In this document: positions 8,448 through 17,720 of the stretch, piece after piece
How positions within the stretch are numbered: position 1 is the stretch's first letter
Layout: each line of letters opens with the position of its first letter
Assembly: GCA_900543145.1 (NCBI GenBank)
Contig: UQPZ01000002.1
Location: 225,204 to 289,203 of the forward strand
From: an uncultured Ruminococcus sp.
GTDB taxonomy: Bacteria > Bacillota > Clostridia > Oscillospirales > Ruminococcaceae
Direction of reading: 5' to 3'
Length of the DNA: 64,000 nt
Made by a program: the position numbers and the translations under genes
The notes under the pieces: generated by a model
The model's database searches: none
What the model saw: the letters and a program-made list of their open reading frames with translations, nothing else
What the model was told of the DNA's origin: nothing

Positions 8448-9109
8448 AACGATATCGAAAGAATCTAATTAAAAGCACTGCTATATGGGATGCTATTCAG
8501 TACATAAAACTTAACAGTTTTAAACGAAAATGGATTAGAGCGAATAAGCATAATGGCACCATTCCTAACAATGAATTTGACTTTGACACGGCGAGTGTTG
8601 GGAATTATTCATATGGGGAGTTAAATGTTGTTTCCTTCAACAATAAGTCTCACTTAAGAATAGGAAATTTTGTTTCGATAGCCCAGAATGTAGTTTTTAT
8701 GCTTGATGTAGAACATTTTACAAATCATATCTCAACATTCCCGTTTAGGGTTAAAGTGTTGGAAAGCGTTAAGGATGAAGCTCACTCTAAAGGAGATATT
8801 GTCATAGGTGATGATGTCTGGATTGGATATGGGGCGACTGTTATGTCTGGTGTTCATGTCGGACAGGACGCAGTAATTGCTACGGGAGCTGTAGTTACAA
8901 AAAATATACCTCCATTTGAGGTGTGGGGAGGGGTACCGGCTAAGTTCATAAAGAAAAGGTTCCCGGATGAAATGATTGAAGATATTTCTAAAGTTGATTT
9001 CTCTGCCCTTACGCCTGATATAGTTAGAGAAATGGAAAGTATTCTTTATACTCCCGTGGATCATAGCATTGTAGAAAAGATATTAAAGATGCTTGAAGAA
9101 AACAAATAG
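8444..9109 (+). CDS. Hexapeptide-repeat O-acyltransferase (CatB/LbH type)
   Basis: 221 residues with a left-handed beta-helix. Hexapeptide turns run from about residue 50 (SVGNYSYG) to 165, with the xenobiotic-acyltransferase pattern VMSGVHVGQDAVIATGAVVTKNIPPFEVWGGVPAKF at about 130-165 and a catalytic His in DVEHFT near 90. It probably transfers an acetyl or other acyl group from acyl-CoA to a glycan or nucleotide sugar. The start overlaps the WbsX-like gene by 4 bp. The N-terminus is basic and not a signal peptide. The acceptor is unknown. Confidence 0.85.
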   Translation: MKRYRKNLIKSTAIWDAIQYIKLNSFKRKWIRANKHNGTIPNNEFDFDTASVGNYSYGELNVVSFNNKSHLRIGNFVSIAQNVVFMLDVEHFTNHISTFPFRVKVLESVKDEAHSKGDIVIGDDVWIGYGATVMSGVHVGQDAVIATGAVVTKNIPPFEVWGGVPAKFIKKRFPDEMIEDISKVDFSALTPDIVREMESILYTPVDHSIVEKILKMLEENK

Positions 9110-9122
9110 GAAGGAACATTAT

Positions 9123-10028
9123 ATGGAAAAGCAGCCTATCCTCTCAATTTGTATTCCTACATTTAAAAGGGAGTATATTATTGATAAACTTATAGAGGGG
9201 ATTCTTGTTCAGAATTGTGATGAAAGTTTATATGAGATTTGCATTACAGATAATTCTGAAACAGATGAGACAAAGGAACTGATTGAAAGGAAATATGCCA
9301 GTATCCGAAACCTGCATTATAAAAAAGTCAAGGTAAAGGGATTCCTGAATTCAATTGAGGCTTTAAAATTCGGACAAGGGAAATTACTAAAACTACATAA
9401 CGATTATAGTATGTTTCTCCCCGGAAGTCTCCAGAAGTTGATTGACCAGGCGGTAGCTAACGACGAAGAAGAACCATTAATTTTCTATACGTTAAGAGGG
9501 AAGAAGAGTGTCGAAAGATTTGATAACTTCGATGCATTCATAAAATGTATTAATTATCTGTCTACGTGGAGCACCTCGTTTGCTATATGGAAAACTGACC
9601 TTGATCGGCTGTTGGAGCAGCGCATTGAATGTAATTATATGTATCCTCACACGACACTCCTATTTAAAGAAAACAATAAAACAGGGTATCTTGTTGACGA
9701 TACAGTTTACTTTGAGAACATTATACCCAAGAAAAAAGGCGGGTATAATCTGATAGATAATTTTGTGCGTATCTATTTGACCATGGTCAATGAGGATTTG
9801 CTGAAACCTAAGATTATTTCAGCTAGCACTTATCGGAGGATAGAGTTTCATATACTTAGATTTTGCGCAGCTAATTATGTTAACACGAAGACAATTAACG
9901 GCTATTCGTTTACGTTTGATGATTCGAAAGGACTGATTACGAACCAATGCGGATGGAAAGGATATTTGGTATATAGGCTTTTTATTCCGATATACATTCT
10001 GAGGCATTATATTTCTCGCAAGAAATGA
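9123..10028 (+). CDS. GT2 family glycosyltransferase
   Basis: About 301 residues with a GT-A fold. LSICIPTFKREYIIDKLI opens the nucleotide-binding domain, followed by ITDNSETDETKELI and a short acceptor region. The usual DxD appears in altered form around HNDYSMF near 105, so the metal site is less clear than in standard GT2 enzymes. A longer frame begins at 9093, but ATG 9123 is preceded by AGGAAGG at 9108-9114 with 8-nt spacing, so I use it. It lies 13 nt after the acyltransferase stop in the same operon and probably extends the repeat unit. Donor and linkage are unknown. Confidence 0.85.
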   Translation: MEKQPILSICIPTFKREYIIDKLIEGILVQNCDESLYEICITDNSETDETKELIERKYASIRNLHYKKVKVKGFLNSIEALKFGQGKLLKLHNDYSMFLPGSLQKLIDQAVANDEEEPLIFYTLRGKKSVERFDNFDAFIKCINYLSTWSTSFAIWKTDLDRLLEQRIECNYMYPHTTLLFKENNKTGYLVDDTVYFENIIPKKKGGYNLIDNFVRIYLTMVNEDLLKPKIISASTYRRIEFHILRFCAANYVNTKTINGYSFTFDDSKGLITNQCGWKGYLVYRLFIPIYILRHYISRKK

Positions 10029-10051
10029 GCTATTTTATGGAGGTGAACTTT

Positions 10052-11119
10052 GTGAAAAAGATCGGCTACTTGACAGTACACGACACAATCAACTTTGGCT
10101 CCCAGCTTCAGATGCTGAGCTTATATAAGGCAATTGAATCTTTAGGTCATAATGTCACCCTCATAGATTATAAGTGTGCTGCTATAAGTCAGAGGGAAAG
10201 TACACTTCCTTTAAGCGAAGCAAAGAATCCGAAGGACATTTTGAAATCTCTAATTTTACATGGGAATTTGAAAAAAAGGAAAAATAGCTTTTGGAAATAT
10301 ATAGATGATCACATTGATGTGACAAAGCCTTTTACACAAGAAACTATTGTAGAAGCCAATGATATCTTCGATACATTTATTGTTGGAAGCGATGTCGTGT
10401 GGGGCTTTAATATTACAGGCACAGATTACACTTATATGCTTGACTTTGCGGATGATTCTAAGACAAAATTGGCGTTCTCCTCATCTGTAGGTACAAGGTG
10501 GAACGATAAAGAAAGTACTAACGTTAAGCATGCGTTATCACGTTTTGATGATTTTACAGTACGTGAGAAAGACGCATCTGATTGGATCGGAGATTTATTG
10601 GGACGAAGTGTTGATGTGACTTGCGATCCTACTCTACTGTGGGATAAAAACTTCTGGGTAGAATTTGTTGGTGACTGCCCAGCACCAAAGAACAAATATG
10701 TTTTAGTATATATGAGTGATACTGAGAACAAATGCGTGAAAAGCGCTATTCAATACGGGAAAGAGCATCACATGCCTGTGTACTATATTAATTTCAGGGC
10801 TCCAGTATTTGGTACAATTGATAAACGACCGACGACGTTGCAGGAGTGGCTCACACTTTTTATGCACGCTGAAGTTGTTTTTTCTGCGTCATATCATGGA
10901 TTGCTGTTTTCGACATATTTTGAGAGACAAGTTTTTTACTTCAACTGGACGAATAAATCGAGAATGAATTCTCTTGCACAGTTTCTTGGCATTGAAAGCA
11001 GAGAAGCAACACCGGCTAATATTGCGGCAGACATACCCATTCATTATGACATGGTGCGAAATAGAGAAGAACGATTGCGCGAGTTCTCATGGAAGAGATT
11101 AAGGAGAATGTTGGAGTGA
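10052..11119 (+). CDS. Polysaccharide pyruvyltransferase family protein (CsaB/WcaK-like), first copy
   Basis: About 355 residues. This GT-B-like family adds ketal pyruvate from phosphoenolpyruvate to sugars in surface glycans. IGYLTVHDTINFGSQLQ is the family start. FIVGSDVVWG lies around residue 112, and FSASYHGLLFSTYF with the conserved SxHG signature is near 278. GTG 10052 is preceded by GGAGG (10039-10043) at 8-nt spacing. The upstream in-frame ATG 10025 overlaps the previous gene but has a poorer ribosome binding site. The stop overlaps the GTG start of the Fe-S/FrhB gene (GTGA), a tight pairing with that family that recurs in this locus. Confidence 0.88.
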   Translation: MKKIGYLTVHDTINFGSQLQMLSLYKAIESLGHNVTLIDYKCAAISQRESTLPLSEAKNPKDILKSLILHGNLKKRKNSFWKYIDDHIDVTKPFTQETIVEANDIFDTFIVGSDVVWGFNITGTDYTYMLDFADDSKTKLAFSSSVGTRWNDKESTNVKHALSRFDDFTVREKDASDWIGDLLGRSVDVTCDPTLLWDKNFWVEFVGDCPAPKNKYVLVYMSDTENKCVKSAIQYGKEHHMPVYYINFRAPVFGTIDKRPTTLQEWLTLFMHAEVVFSASYHGLLFSTYFERQVFYFNWTNKSRMNSLAQFLGIESREATPANIAADIPIHYDMVRNREERLREFSWKRLRRMLE

Positions 11120-12348
11120 TAAAAGAGATTTGCACAAACGGAATTTGCACGGCCTGCGGTGCATGCATAAACATCTGCCCTAAAAACTGTGTTCTACGGA
11201 TTAAGGACGCTTCCAACATCCACATGGAAAAAGGTACAGACTGCATTAATTGTGGACTGTGCGAAAAGGTATGTCCGGTATCAGGGATAATGGAGCTTAG
11301 CTATCCAAAGAAAGCATTTGCAGGATGGAACGCTGACGAATCGAGCAGAATAACCTCCGCCAGTGGCGGCATAGCTGCCGCGATTTATCAGTATGCTGCA
11401 AAATCAGGTGCTGCATTTGTTGGTGCATTTCTCAATGATAACTTTGAGTGTCATTTGCGGATAGGCTCGACTGATAAAGATATTGCGGAGTTCAAAAACT
11501 CCAAATATACATATAGCTTTCCAGATGACATATATAAACAGGTGGCAGAAACGGTAAAATTAGGGAAGACTGTATTTTTTATAGGGCTTCCTTGCCAAGT
11601 GGCAGCCGTAAGAAAGTATTTCGAGATCCTTCATATTAATACAGAAAGATTGTGCACGGTTGACATAATATGCCACGGTACGCCGGATCCCAATTACCTG
11701 ATACAGCATATTACCACAATTGACCGAAAAATCGGCGCTGACGCGCAGAAGTGCTTCTTCCGTGATGCAAAATTCGGGACACTGAATTTTGCTTATACAC
11801 TTTATAAGAAAAATTTGGATAAACCTTATTATGTAAAATATGTAGATCAGGATGACCTATATCAAATAGGTTATCATAATGCCCTGATTTACCGGGATTC
11901 CTGTTACTCCTGCAAATTTGCACAGGCAAGTCGTCCCGGCGATTTGACCATTGGAGATTTTCATGTCTTTGATGTTGCGTCTTGCGATATTGACATTAAT
12001 AATGTATCGACAATATTGGCTAATACAGAGAAGGGGCAGCAGTTGGTTCAGACTCTTGAGGAGAAGGGCTATCTTAAGAAAACTGAGCGGCCGCTAGAGG
12101 AATCGATCAAAGGCGAAAAACAGCTTCGGCACCCGTCTATAGCGGGGCCGGAACATGAGGTATTCCTTAATATATATAAAGACAAAAAAGACTACGATGC
12201 TGCCGCAGAGGTGGCTTTCAGGAAGATTGTTCTGCGCAACAGGCTTCATATTGATAAAATAAAAATTTCAGTCAAGAAAGGAATCCGGTCCTTCATACCA
12301 CAGAAGGTGTGGATTTCTTTGAAGACGAAGATAAAAGGAAACAGATAA
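11116..12348 (+). CDS. Fe-S protein of the coenzyme F420 hydrogenase/dehydrogenase beta-subunit (FrhB) family, first copy
   Basis: About 410 residues. The N-terminus has two 4Fe-4S ferredoxin motifs (CTACGACINICPKNC and CINCGLCEKVCPV). An FrhB-type flavin-binding domain follows, with CQVAAVRKYF and DIICHGTPDP, and a later Cys cluster CYSCKFAQASRPGDLTIGDFH. FrhB proteins move electrons between flavin, Fe-S centres and a substrate. This subgroup sits in polysaccharide loci beside pyruvyltransferases, and its substrate is not established. GTG 11116 is 9 nt after AAGGAG (11101-11106) and overlaps the preceding stop. A longer start at 11089 would overlap by 31 bases and is less likely. Confidence 0.85.
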   Translation: MIKEICTNGICTACGACINICPKNCVLRIKDASNIHMEKGTDCINCGLCEKVCPVSGIMELSYPKKAFAGWNADESSRITSASGGIAAAIYQYAAKSGAAFVGAFLNDNFECHLRIGSTDKDIAEFKNSKYTYSFPDDIYKQVAETVKLGKTVFFIGLPCQVAAVRKYFEILHINTERLCTVDIICHGTPDPNYLIQHITTIDRKIGADAQKCFFRDAKFGTLNFAYTLYKKNLDKPYYVKYVDQDDLYQIGYHNALIYRDSCYSCKFAQASRPGDLTIGDFHVFDVASCDIDINNVSTILANTEKGQQLVQTLEEKGYLKKTERPLEESIKGEKQLRHPSIAGPEHEVFLNIYKDKKDYDAAAEVAFRKIVLRNRLHIDKIKISVKKGIRSFIPQKVWISLKTKIKGNR

Positions 12349-12359
12349 GAGGAGCAGTA

Positions 12360-13502
12360 ATGAAAGTACTGTATATTGCAAAACGTGGACCGCATAATAT
12401 AGGCGCGCATACTCATTTGGATGCGCTGAAGGAAATATACGGGGAGGAAAATATCTTCCAGATAGATCTGCTTTCCACAAAGAAATGTGAGAAAGAGAAT
12501 TTTATTTCCTTTGGTTATGAGCCTAAAAATATCCGCGAACGCATAACCAGAATTATGGAAGGCAACTCTCCATTTATTAGCAATAAGATTATTCGGAAAT
12601 TGTGTGAAATCATCAGGCAACAGGGTATGGATCTTGTATTTACAGAAGAATCCGATTTGGGGAATTTATATACTGAAATTAAAAAAGAGTTTCCTAATGT
12701 AAAGATTATTTGCTTCTTTCACGATATCTCAGCCAGCTTGTTTGCTACTCGGATAAATGATGCCCCCAAATGGAAACTCCATTATATTCAGGAATGCAAG
12801 ATGATAATCAAACAGGAGGCCATCACGCAGGACGTGGTTGACGAACGGTGGGTTTTTAACAAAGCGGAGATTCAGCGTTTTAAGAAGTATTACGGAAAGG
12901 AACCAGAGGCTATTATCCCAATTGCCTCCCATGAGCCGGAAACGGATTATGCATACAAGTCGGTTATCACAGGCAAGGATGAGAAGAAGACAATACTGTT
13001 TGTTTGTTCCAGCTACTATGTAAATATCAATGGTTTTATGTGGTTTTATACTAATGTCATTCCGAAGGTAACAGGAAATTATCGGATTGTTGTGGTCGGC
13101 AGCGGAGCAAAGCAGCTGACAGATAGGGTTGATTGCAAGAAGTATAATATCGAGATAATTGGATTGGTTGATTCCATGACACCCTACTATGAGCAGGCGG
13201 ATATTGTTATCGCTCCGGTATTTGATGGTGGCGGTATGAAGGCAAAGACGATAGAATCCTTTTCATTTGGCAAGGTGTTGATTAGTACCACGGAAAGCCT
13301 GAATGGGTATTGGGAGGCGATTCCGGAGGAGATGCGGGACAGGCTGATTTTCCAGTGTAATTCGGAAGATGAGTGGGTGAAAGCTGTAAATTCACTTTTG
13401 GGTGTGGCTATAAACAGATATAACGAAGAAGTAATAGATGTGTTTAATAAGAATTTCTCATATTCGGCGCTATTGGAGCAGTTCAAGAGACAATTGCTGT
13501 AA
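12360..13502 (+). CDS. GT4-like glycosyltransferase
   Basis: About 380 residues with a GT-B architecture. KVLYIAKRGPHNIGAHTH forms the first Rossmann strand and loop. The C-terminal donor half contains TILFVCSSYYVNINGFMWF, VVVGSG and a diverged nucleotide-sugar region IVIAPVFDGGGMKAKTIESF near residue 295. ATG 12360 follows GAGGAG closely, 12 nt after the preceding stop. The 12309 in-frame start would overlap the previous gene and has no ribosome binding site. Donor sugar unknown. It belongs to the same transcription unit as the pyruvyltransferase and Fe-S genes. Confidence 0.82.
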   Translation: MKVLYIAKRGPHNIGAHTHLDALKEIYGEENIFQIDLLSTKKCEKENFISFGYEPKNIRERITRIMEGNSPFISNKIIRKLCEIIRQQGMDLVFTEESDLGNLYTEIKKEFPNVKIICFFHDISASLFATRINDAPKWKLHYIQECKMIIKQEAITQDVVDERWVFNKAEIQRFKKYYGKEPEAIIPIASHEPETDYAYKSVITGKDEKKTILFVCSSYYVNINGFMWFYTNVIPKVTGNYRIVVVGSGAKQLTDRVDCKKYNIEIIGLVDSMTPYYEQADIVIAPVFDGGGMKAKTIESFSFGKVLISTTESLNGYWEAIPEEMRDRLIFQCNSEDEWVKAVNSLLGVAINRYNEEVIDVFNKNFSYSALLEQFKRQLL

Positions 13503-13536
13503 AGGTCGATCGAGAGACTGATAGGAGATATAGGGC

Positions 13537-14793
13537 GTGAACTGTACTGTTAAGAAACATAACCTACTAAAGATTCTGTTTATTATAATCGTTTTAATGG
13601 ATATTAGATTGTTCTATATGTACGATTTTAATGGATGGTATGAGCTTATACTTGCTATTATTACGTTCATTTTTACAATTGCGTTTTGCCCAAAACGAAA
13701 TGGATATCCGACTAAGTCACTGCAGATTCTGGTTTTTGCTACCTTTCTTTCCTTTACACTTGTGTTTGTATGGAGCCTTCTTAGATATGGAAATGGATTT
13801 AAGACAACACTAGGTGGCGAGTCAGCAAACTATAAAATGCTTTTTATTTTGCTGGCTTATCCATTAACGTATATTTGTGCTTCGAAGCAGGGAGTCAGAT
13901 GGCTGCTCAATTTGTTAAATAAGATAACAACTATTTTTTATATTCTTATTGCGTTGCAGTTTGTTGTTTATAATGTTAATGGAACGGTGTTTCTTAATGC
14001 AATATCAACGGGAAGTAATTTGCAAATTCTTTATGGATCTTTGAGAATCTCGCTCTCCTGGCTCGGGGAATTGATGTTACTATACAATTTCTATATGATT
14101 TATTGTAAAAGGGAGACAATTCCGTCAAAGAGCAAAAGATTCTGGTATTTGTTTAATTTTGTGCTTGGATTTATTGATTGCTTAGTGGTATCAAGAGTAC
14201 GTGGCTCCATTTTGCCGATGTGCCTGTGTTTAGTTGTTATTGTGCTTCTTCAGCGGAATACAAAGCAATCTATTTGGCGTAAACTACTTTTGATTGCTGT
14301 AATATGCGGCGTGGCATTTGGAACAGACATTTTTTCGAGTTTCTTTGAATCATTTTCTGAATCAGCAACTCGCGGATACAGCACAACGGCCAGATTATAT
14401 GCTATTGAATACTATTGGAATATCTTTTTAAAAAATCCACTGTGTGGTTTCGGCTTTGCTGATGGCATTATAAATTATGGTATTGTCCATGGTGACGGCA
14501 GGGCGGCAATAAGCGACGTAGGAATATTCGGTGTATTAGCCAAGTATGGTATCTTTACTTTTGCAATTTATATTATACCGCTGGTTCGGTCTTTTGTACT
14601 GATTAGGAGGATGTATAAGTTTAAAAACATTGAAAATCAGCTGCTCTATCTAGCATTTGGTCTTTATATCGCCGCTACATCGATCACGCTGATTGCAATA
14701 GGTCATTATAGAATGATTCAGTGGGTTGTGTATATTTCCATTATTGAGTACGTATATTGGGTTGGGAAAAACAAGATTAGGATTATCGAATAG
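13537..14793 (+). CDS. O-antigen/EPS polymerase (Wzy-like) membrane protein
   Basis: 418 residues, strongly hydrophobic with about ten to eleven predicted membrane segments and a larger periplasmic-type loop near residues 260-300 that ends NPLCGFGFADGIINYG. This is the usual layout of O-antigen polymerase/ligase-like proteins. Wzy proteins join lipid-linked repeat units outside the membrane. GTG 13537 lies behind AGGAGAT (13523-13529). A Wzx-like flippase (17721) and the initiating transferase (1933) complete a Wzx/Wzy route. Sequence identity in this family is low, so the call depends on topology and context. Confidence 0.8.
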   Translation: MNCTVKKHNLLKILFIIIVLMDIRLFYMYDFNGWYELILAIITFIFTIAFCPKRNGYPTKSLQILVFATFLSFTLVFVWSLLRYGNGFKTTLGGESANYKMLFILLAYPLTYICASKQGVRWLLNLLNKITTIFYILIALQFVVYNVNGTVFLNAISTGSNLQILYGSLRISLSWLGELMLLYNFYMIYCKRETIPSKSKRFWYLFNFVLGFIDCLVVSRVRGSILPMCLCLVVIVLLQRNTKQSIWRKLLLIAVICGVAFGTDIFSSFFESFSESATRGYSTTARLYAIEYYWNIFLKNPLCGFGFADGIINYGIVHGDGRAAISDVGIFGVLAKYGIFTFAIYIIPLVRSFVLIRRMYKFKNIENQLLYLAFGLYIAATSITLIAIGHYRMIQWVVYISIIEYVYWVGKNKIRIIE

Positions 14794-14807
14794 AAGAGGT
14801 AATTGAG

Positions 14808-15686
14808 GTGCAGAGAAAAGTCGGCATTATTTTAGTTAATTACAATGGTTTTGCGGATACGGTTGATTGTGTCAACAGCCTTAAAAAAATTATATATCAG
14901 AACTATGAAATTATCATTGTGGATAATGCATCGTCAGCACAGGTCACAGCAGACCAAACTGATATTTTAAGAGAAAATTGCGTTTATATTGAGTCAAGAG
15001 AGAATCTTGGGTTTTCTGGCGGCAATAATCTCGGCATAGAAAGAGCAATAGCGGATCAGTGCGATTATGTTTGCCTGTTAAATAATGACACTACTGTTGA
15101 ACCGGATTTTTTGAATGTTCTTGTGGCAGAAGCAGAGTCACATCCGGAGGCTGGTATCCTCTGTGGAAAAATCCGATATTATTATGAGCCAAATAAGATC
15201 TGGTACGCCGGAGGAGAATTTGATTTTAGAAAGAGTCTTGCATCCCATACTTCGTGGAATGAGATTGATTCAGATTTTAGTAAAACAACAAGGCAAATTA
15301 CCTTTGCAACGGGATGTCTTATGCTGATGCCTGTACCTGTGATTCAAAAGCTAGGTGGCATGAGTGAGGATTTTTTCCTGTATGCGGAGGATACAGATTT
15401 ATGTTGCAAGGTTATGAAAGCGGGTCATACGATCCGGTATTGTAATGCGGCGGTAATTTACCACAAGATTAATTCTTCTACGGGTACAGGCTCCCCACTA
15501 TCACAGTATTATATCTGCAGGAATGGACTTGTTATTATACACAGGTATTCTACAAGTAAGCTTTACTCGTATCTGTACTATGCTTACAGAAATCTGAAGG
15601 ATATTATTTTTGGAAGAAAAAAGTTAGGAATAGTTTTGCGAGCATATAAAGATTATTTTAGAGGTAATTTAGGAAAGACGTTTTAG
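14808..15686 (+). CDS. GT2 family glycosyltransferase (rhamnosyltransferase-like)
   Basis: 292 residues. The GT-A domain starts VGIILVNYNGFADTVDCV. IIIVDNAS is near 36 and ENLGFSGGNNLGIE near 65, followed by the DxD-like LLNNDTTVEPDF near 92 and the acceptor-side motif DFFLYAEDTDLCCKVMKAG near 188. This pattern matches the RfbF/WbbL-like group, which often transfers rhamnose from dTDP-rhamnose. The dTDP-rhamnose genes are at 22799-26319, so rhamnose is a reasonable but inferred donor. GTG 14808 follows AGAAGAGG (14792-14799). Confidence 0.88.
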   Translation: MQRKVGIILVNYNGFADTVDCVNSLKKIIYQNYEIIIVDNASSAQVTADQTDILRENCVYIESRENLGFSGGNNLGIERAIADQCDYVCLLNNDTTVEPDFLNVLVAEAESHPEAGILCGKIRYYYEPNKIWYAGGEFDFRKSLASHTSWNEIDSDFSKTTRQITFATGCLMLMPVPVIQKLGGMSEDFFLYAEDTDLCCKVMKAGHTIRYCNAAVIYHKINSSTGTGSPLSQYYICRNGLVIIHRYSTSKLYSYLYYAYRNLKDIIFGRKKLGIVLRAYKDYFRGNLGKTF

Positions 15687-15711
15687 ATGGGAAATTGCGA
15701 GGTGATTTGAT

Positions 15712-16449
15712 ATGGCAGTTTTTATTGTCCTGTGCGCGATCGTTATAATTATGTATATTCTGTGTGGAATGTACTGTTCATACAGGAAACATAAAAGTAC
15801 ATTTAAGGGCGCGGAAAGTTATACAGAGAGCGGCATTCAAGGAAAGGAATATGCTGGAAGCCCTGCTTTGCAAACACAGAAATCTTTTATAAGGAGCGTT
15901 ATTAACTGTGCCTTACGGTGGCTGGACAGTATTCTGAGATTCAGCCTGTTCATTACGTCCTATATTCCCTCTCATCATGTGAGAGATTTCCTTTACCGAT
16001 TCGTATTCCGGGTTTCTATAGGGAAGCGGGTGGTAATTTACTATGGCTGTGAGATTCGTTCTCCGTGGAATCTATATATTTCTGACGGAGCAATCATAGG
16101 AGATAAATGTACCCTTGATGCCAGAAGTGGTATTTATATAGGAAGAAATGTGAACTTTTCCTCTGAGGCAGCTGTCTGGACACTGCAGCATGATGTAAAT
16201 TCGCCTGACTTTAGCACTGTGGGAGAAGGAAAGCCTGTATTCATTTTTGATAGAGTGTGGGTGAGCACACGTGCTGTTATCCTTCCAGGGTGCGTGATAA
16301 ACGAGGGTTCTGTAATTGCCGGGGGTGGATATTGCACAAAAGATACCGAAGCTTATGGAATATATGGTGGTGTTCCCTGCAAAAAGATTGGTATCCGGAA
16401 CTTAAACCTTTCATATGAATTTAGTGGTGCGCATGTGCATTTTCTGTAG
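15712..16449 (+). CDS. Membrane-anchored hexapeptide-repeat acyltransferase
   Basis: 245 residues. A hydrophobic segment at residues 2-19 anchors the protein. A second apolar stretch near 75-90 leads into a left-handed beta-helix (about 105-230) with YGCEIRSPWNLYISDGAIIGDKC and the WcaF/Maa-like acceptor His in TLQHDVNSP near 160. The C-terminal GGVPCKKIG is typical of acetyltransferases acting on sugars. It lies between a GT2 and the second pyruvyltransferase, so a role in decorating the repeat unit is likely. The acyl group and position are unknown. Confidence 0.83.
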   Translation: MAVFIVLCAIVIIMYILCGMYCSYRKHKSTFKGAESYTESGIQGKEYAGSPALQTQKSFIRSVINCALRWLDSILRFSLFITSYIPSHHVRDFLYRFVFRVSIGKRVVIYYGCEIRSPWNLYISDGAIIGDKCTLDARSGIYIGRNVNFSSEAAVWTLQHDVNSPDFSTVGEGKPVFIFDRVWVSTRAVILPGCVINEGSVIAGGGYCTKDTEAYGIYGGVPCKKIGIRNLNLSYEFSGAHVHFL

Positions 16450-16485
16450 TGAATATGTTTGGATTCTACACAAGGAGAATTATTT

Positions 16486-17700
16486 ATGAACATATTGATT
16501 TTTTCTGCAAATTGGTATAATAGAGGTGACGAAGCTGCGATTCGGGCTCTAATAGATGAAGTAAAGGATCTGCATCCGGATTGGAAAATAAAAATACATT
16601 TTAACCAACACGTAAAAGGATTCCCATATAATGATATAGAGGTTTTACAGCCATTTATTCGCTTGGCCGGGCGGAATAAGATTAAGTACATATTATATGA
16701 ATTATCTCTACATACAAATGGGAGAGTTCCATACATTGGACAAGATGCATCTGACTATAATGCATTTATACAAGCTGTTAAGTGGGCAGACTATGCGGTA
16801 TATGCGCCGGGCGGACCGTGCATAGGTGATTTTTATGAGGTTCGAAAATTAATGCTGGACATTATGGGATTACTTCAACGCAACAATGTCCCATATTCAT
16901 TATTTGCACCTTCTGTAGGGCCTTTTTCTAAAGACGCAGAGAGAGTTAAATCTTCATTAAACAATGCTCGTGTTATATGCTTGCGCGAGGAGATTTCAAA
17001 GAAATATTTAGATGCGCTCCTACCGGGGAAAAATTCGATAGTTACTCTTGACTCGGCTTTTCAGCATCCAGTTGATGTGAAGGCTAATAAAGAAATATTA
17101 TCTCGTTATAAGGAATTAAACGAATTCCTTCAAGTTCACGATATAATTATCGGAATCACAATTACTGATTTAAAATGGCATCGCTTATTTAAAGACGGCA
17201 AGATGGAACCGCAGATTAAGGCTGCTTTCAAGGAATTTATTAAATACCTTGTTTCAAAGGGATACGCTATTATATTTATTCCTCAGTTATTTGGAATAAG
17301 CAATGATAAAGATTATATGGCGAGCTTTGCTATTGACAATTGTTTTGTAGTTGGTGATGATAAGGACACATATTTCCAGCAATATATTATTTCGAAGCTG
17401 TACGCTGTAGTGGGGATGCGCTATCATTCCAATATTTTCTCCGCTAAAATGGGAATACCATTTATCTCTGTCGCATATGAGCAGAAAATGAAGGGATTTA
17501 TGGAAAAAGCTGAATTAAGCGAATATTGTATAGAAATTAAAAACCTGAATTTCGACACCTTAAAAATTACCTTTGATAAGATGATTGATAACTACGATAC
17601 CTATCGGGCATTCCTTGGAGAAAAAGCGTCAGAATTTAAAAAAGAGTCGCGTAAGACATTGGAACTGATTTCGAACGATATGGAGTCTTATAGCAAATAG
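16486..17700 (+). CDS. Polysaccharide pyruvyltransferase family protein, second copy
   Basis: About 404 residues. The start ILIFSANWYNRGDEAAIRALI has the N-R-G-D-E-A motif of the CsaB/WcaK group. YAPGGPCIGD lies around 110, SVGPF near 150, and the conserved SxH-type segment VVGMRYHSNIFSAKMGIPFISVAYEQK near 310. It is longer than and clearly diverged from the first copy at 10052, so the two probably modify different sugars or one has a different role. ATG 16486 follows AAGGAGAA (16472-16479). The 16459 TTG is rejected because it has no ribosome binding site. Confidence 0.87.
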   Translation: MNILIFSANWYNRGDEAAIRALIDEVKDLHPDWKIKIHFNQHVKGFPYNDIEVLQPFIRLAGRNKIKYILYELSLHTNGRVPYIGQDASDYNAFIQAVKWADYAVYAPGGPCIGDFYEVRKLMLDIMGLLQRNNVPYSLFAPSVGPFSKDAERVKSSLNNARVICLREEISKKYLDALLPGKNSIVTLDSAFQHPVDVKANKEILSRYKELNEFLQVHDIIIGITITDLKWHRLFKDGKMEPQIKAAFKEFIKYLVSKGYAIIFIPQLFGISNDKDYMASFAIDNCFVVGDDKDTYFQQYIISKLYAVVGMRYHSNIFSAKMGIPFISVAYEQKMKGFMEKAELSEYCIEIKNLNFDTLKITFDKMIDNYDTYRAFLGEKASEFKKESRKTLELISNDMESYSK

Positions 17701-17720
17701 GATTAAGGGATGGTAGAACT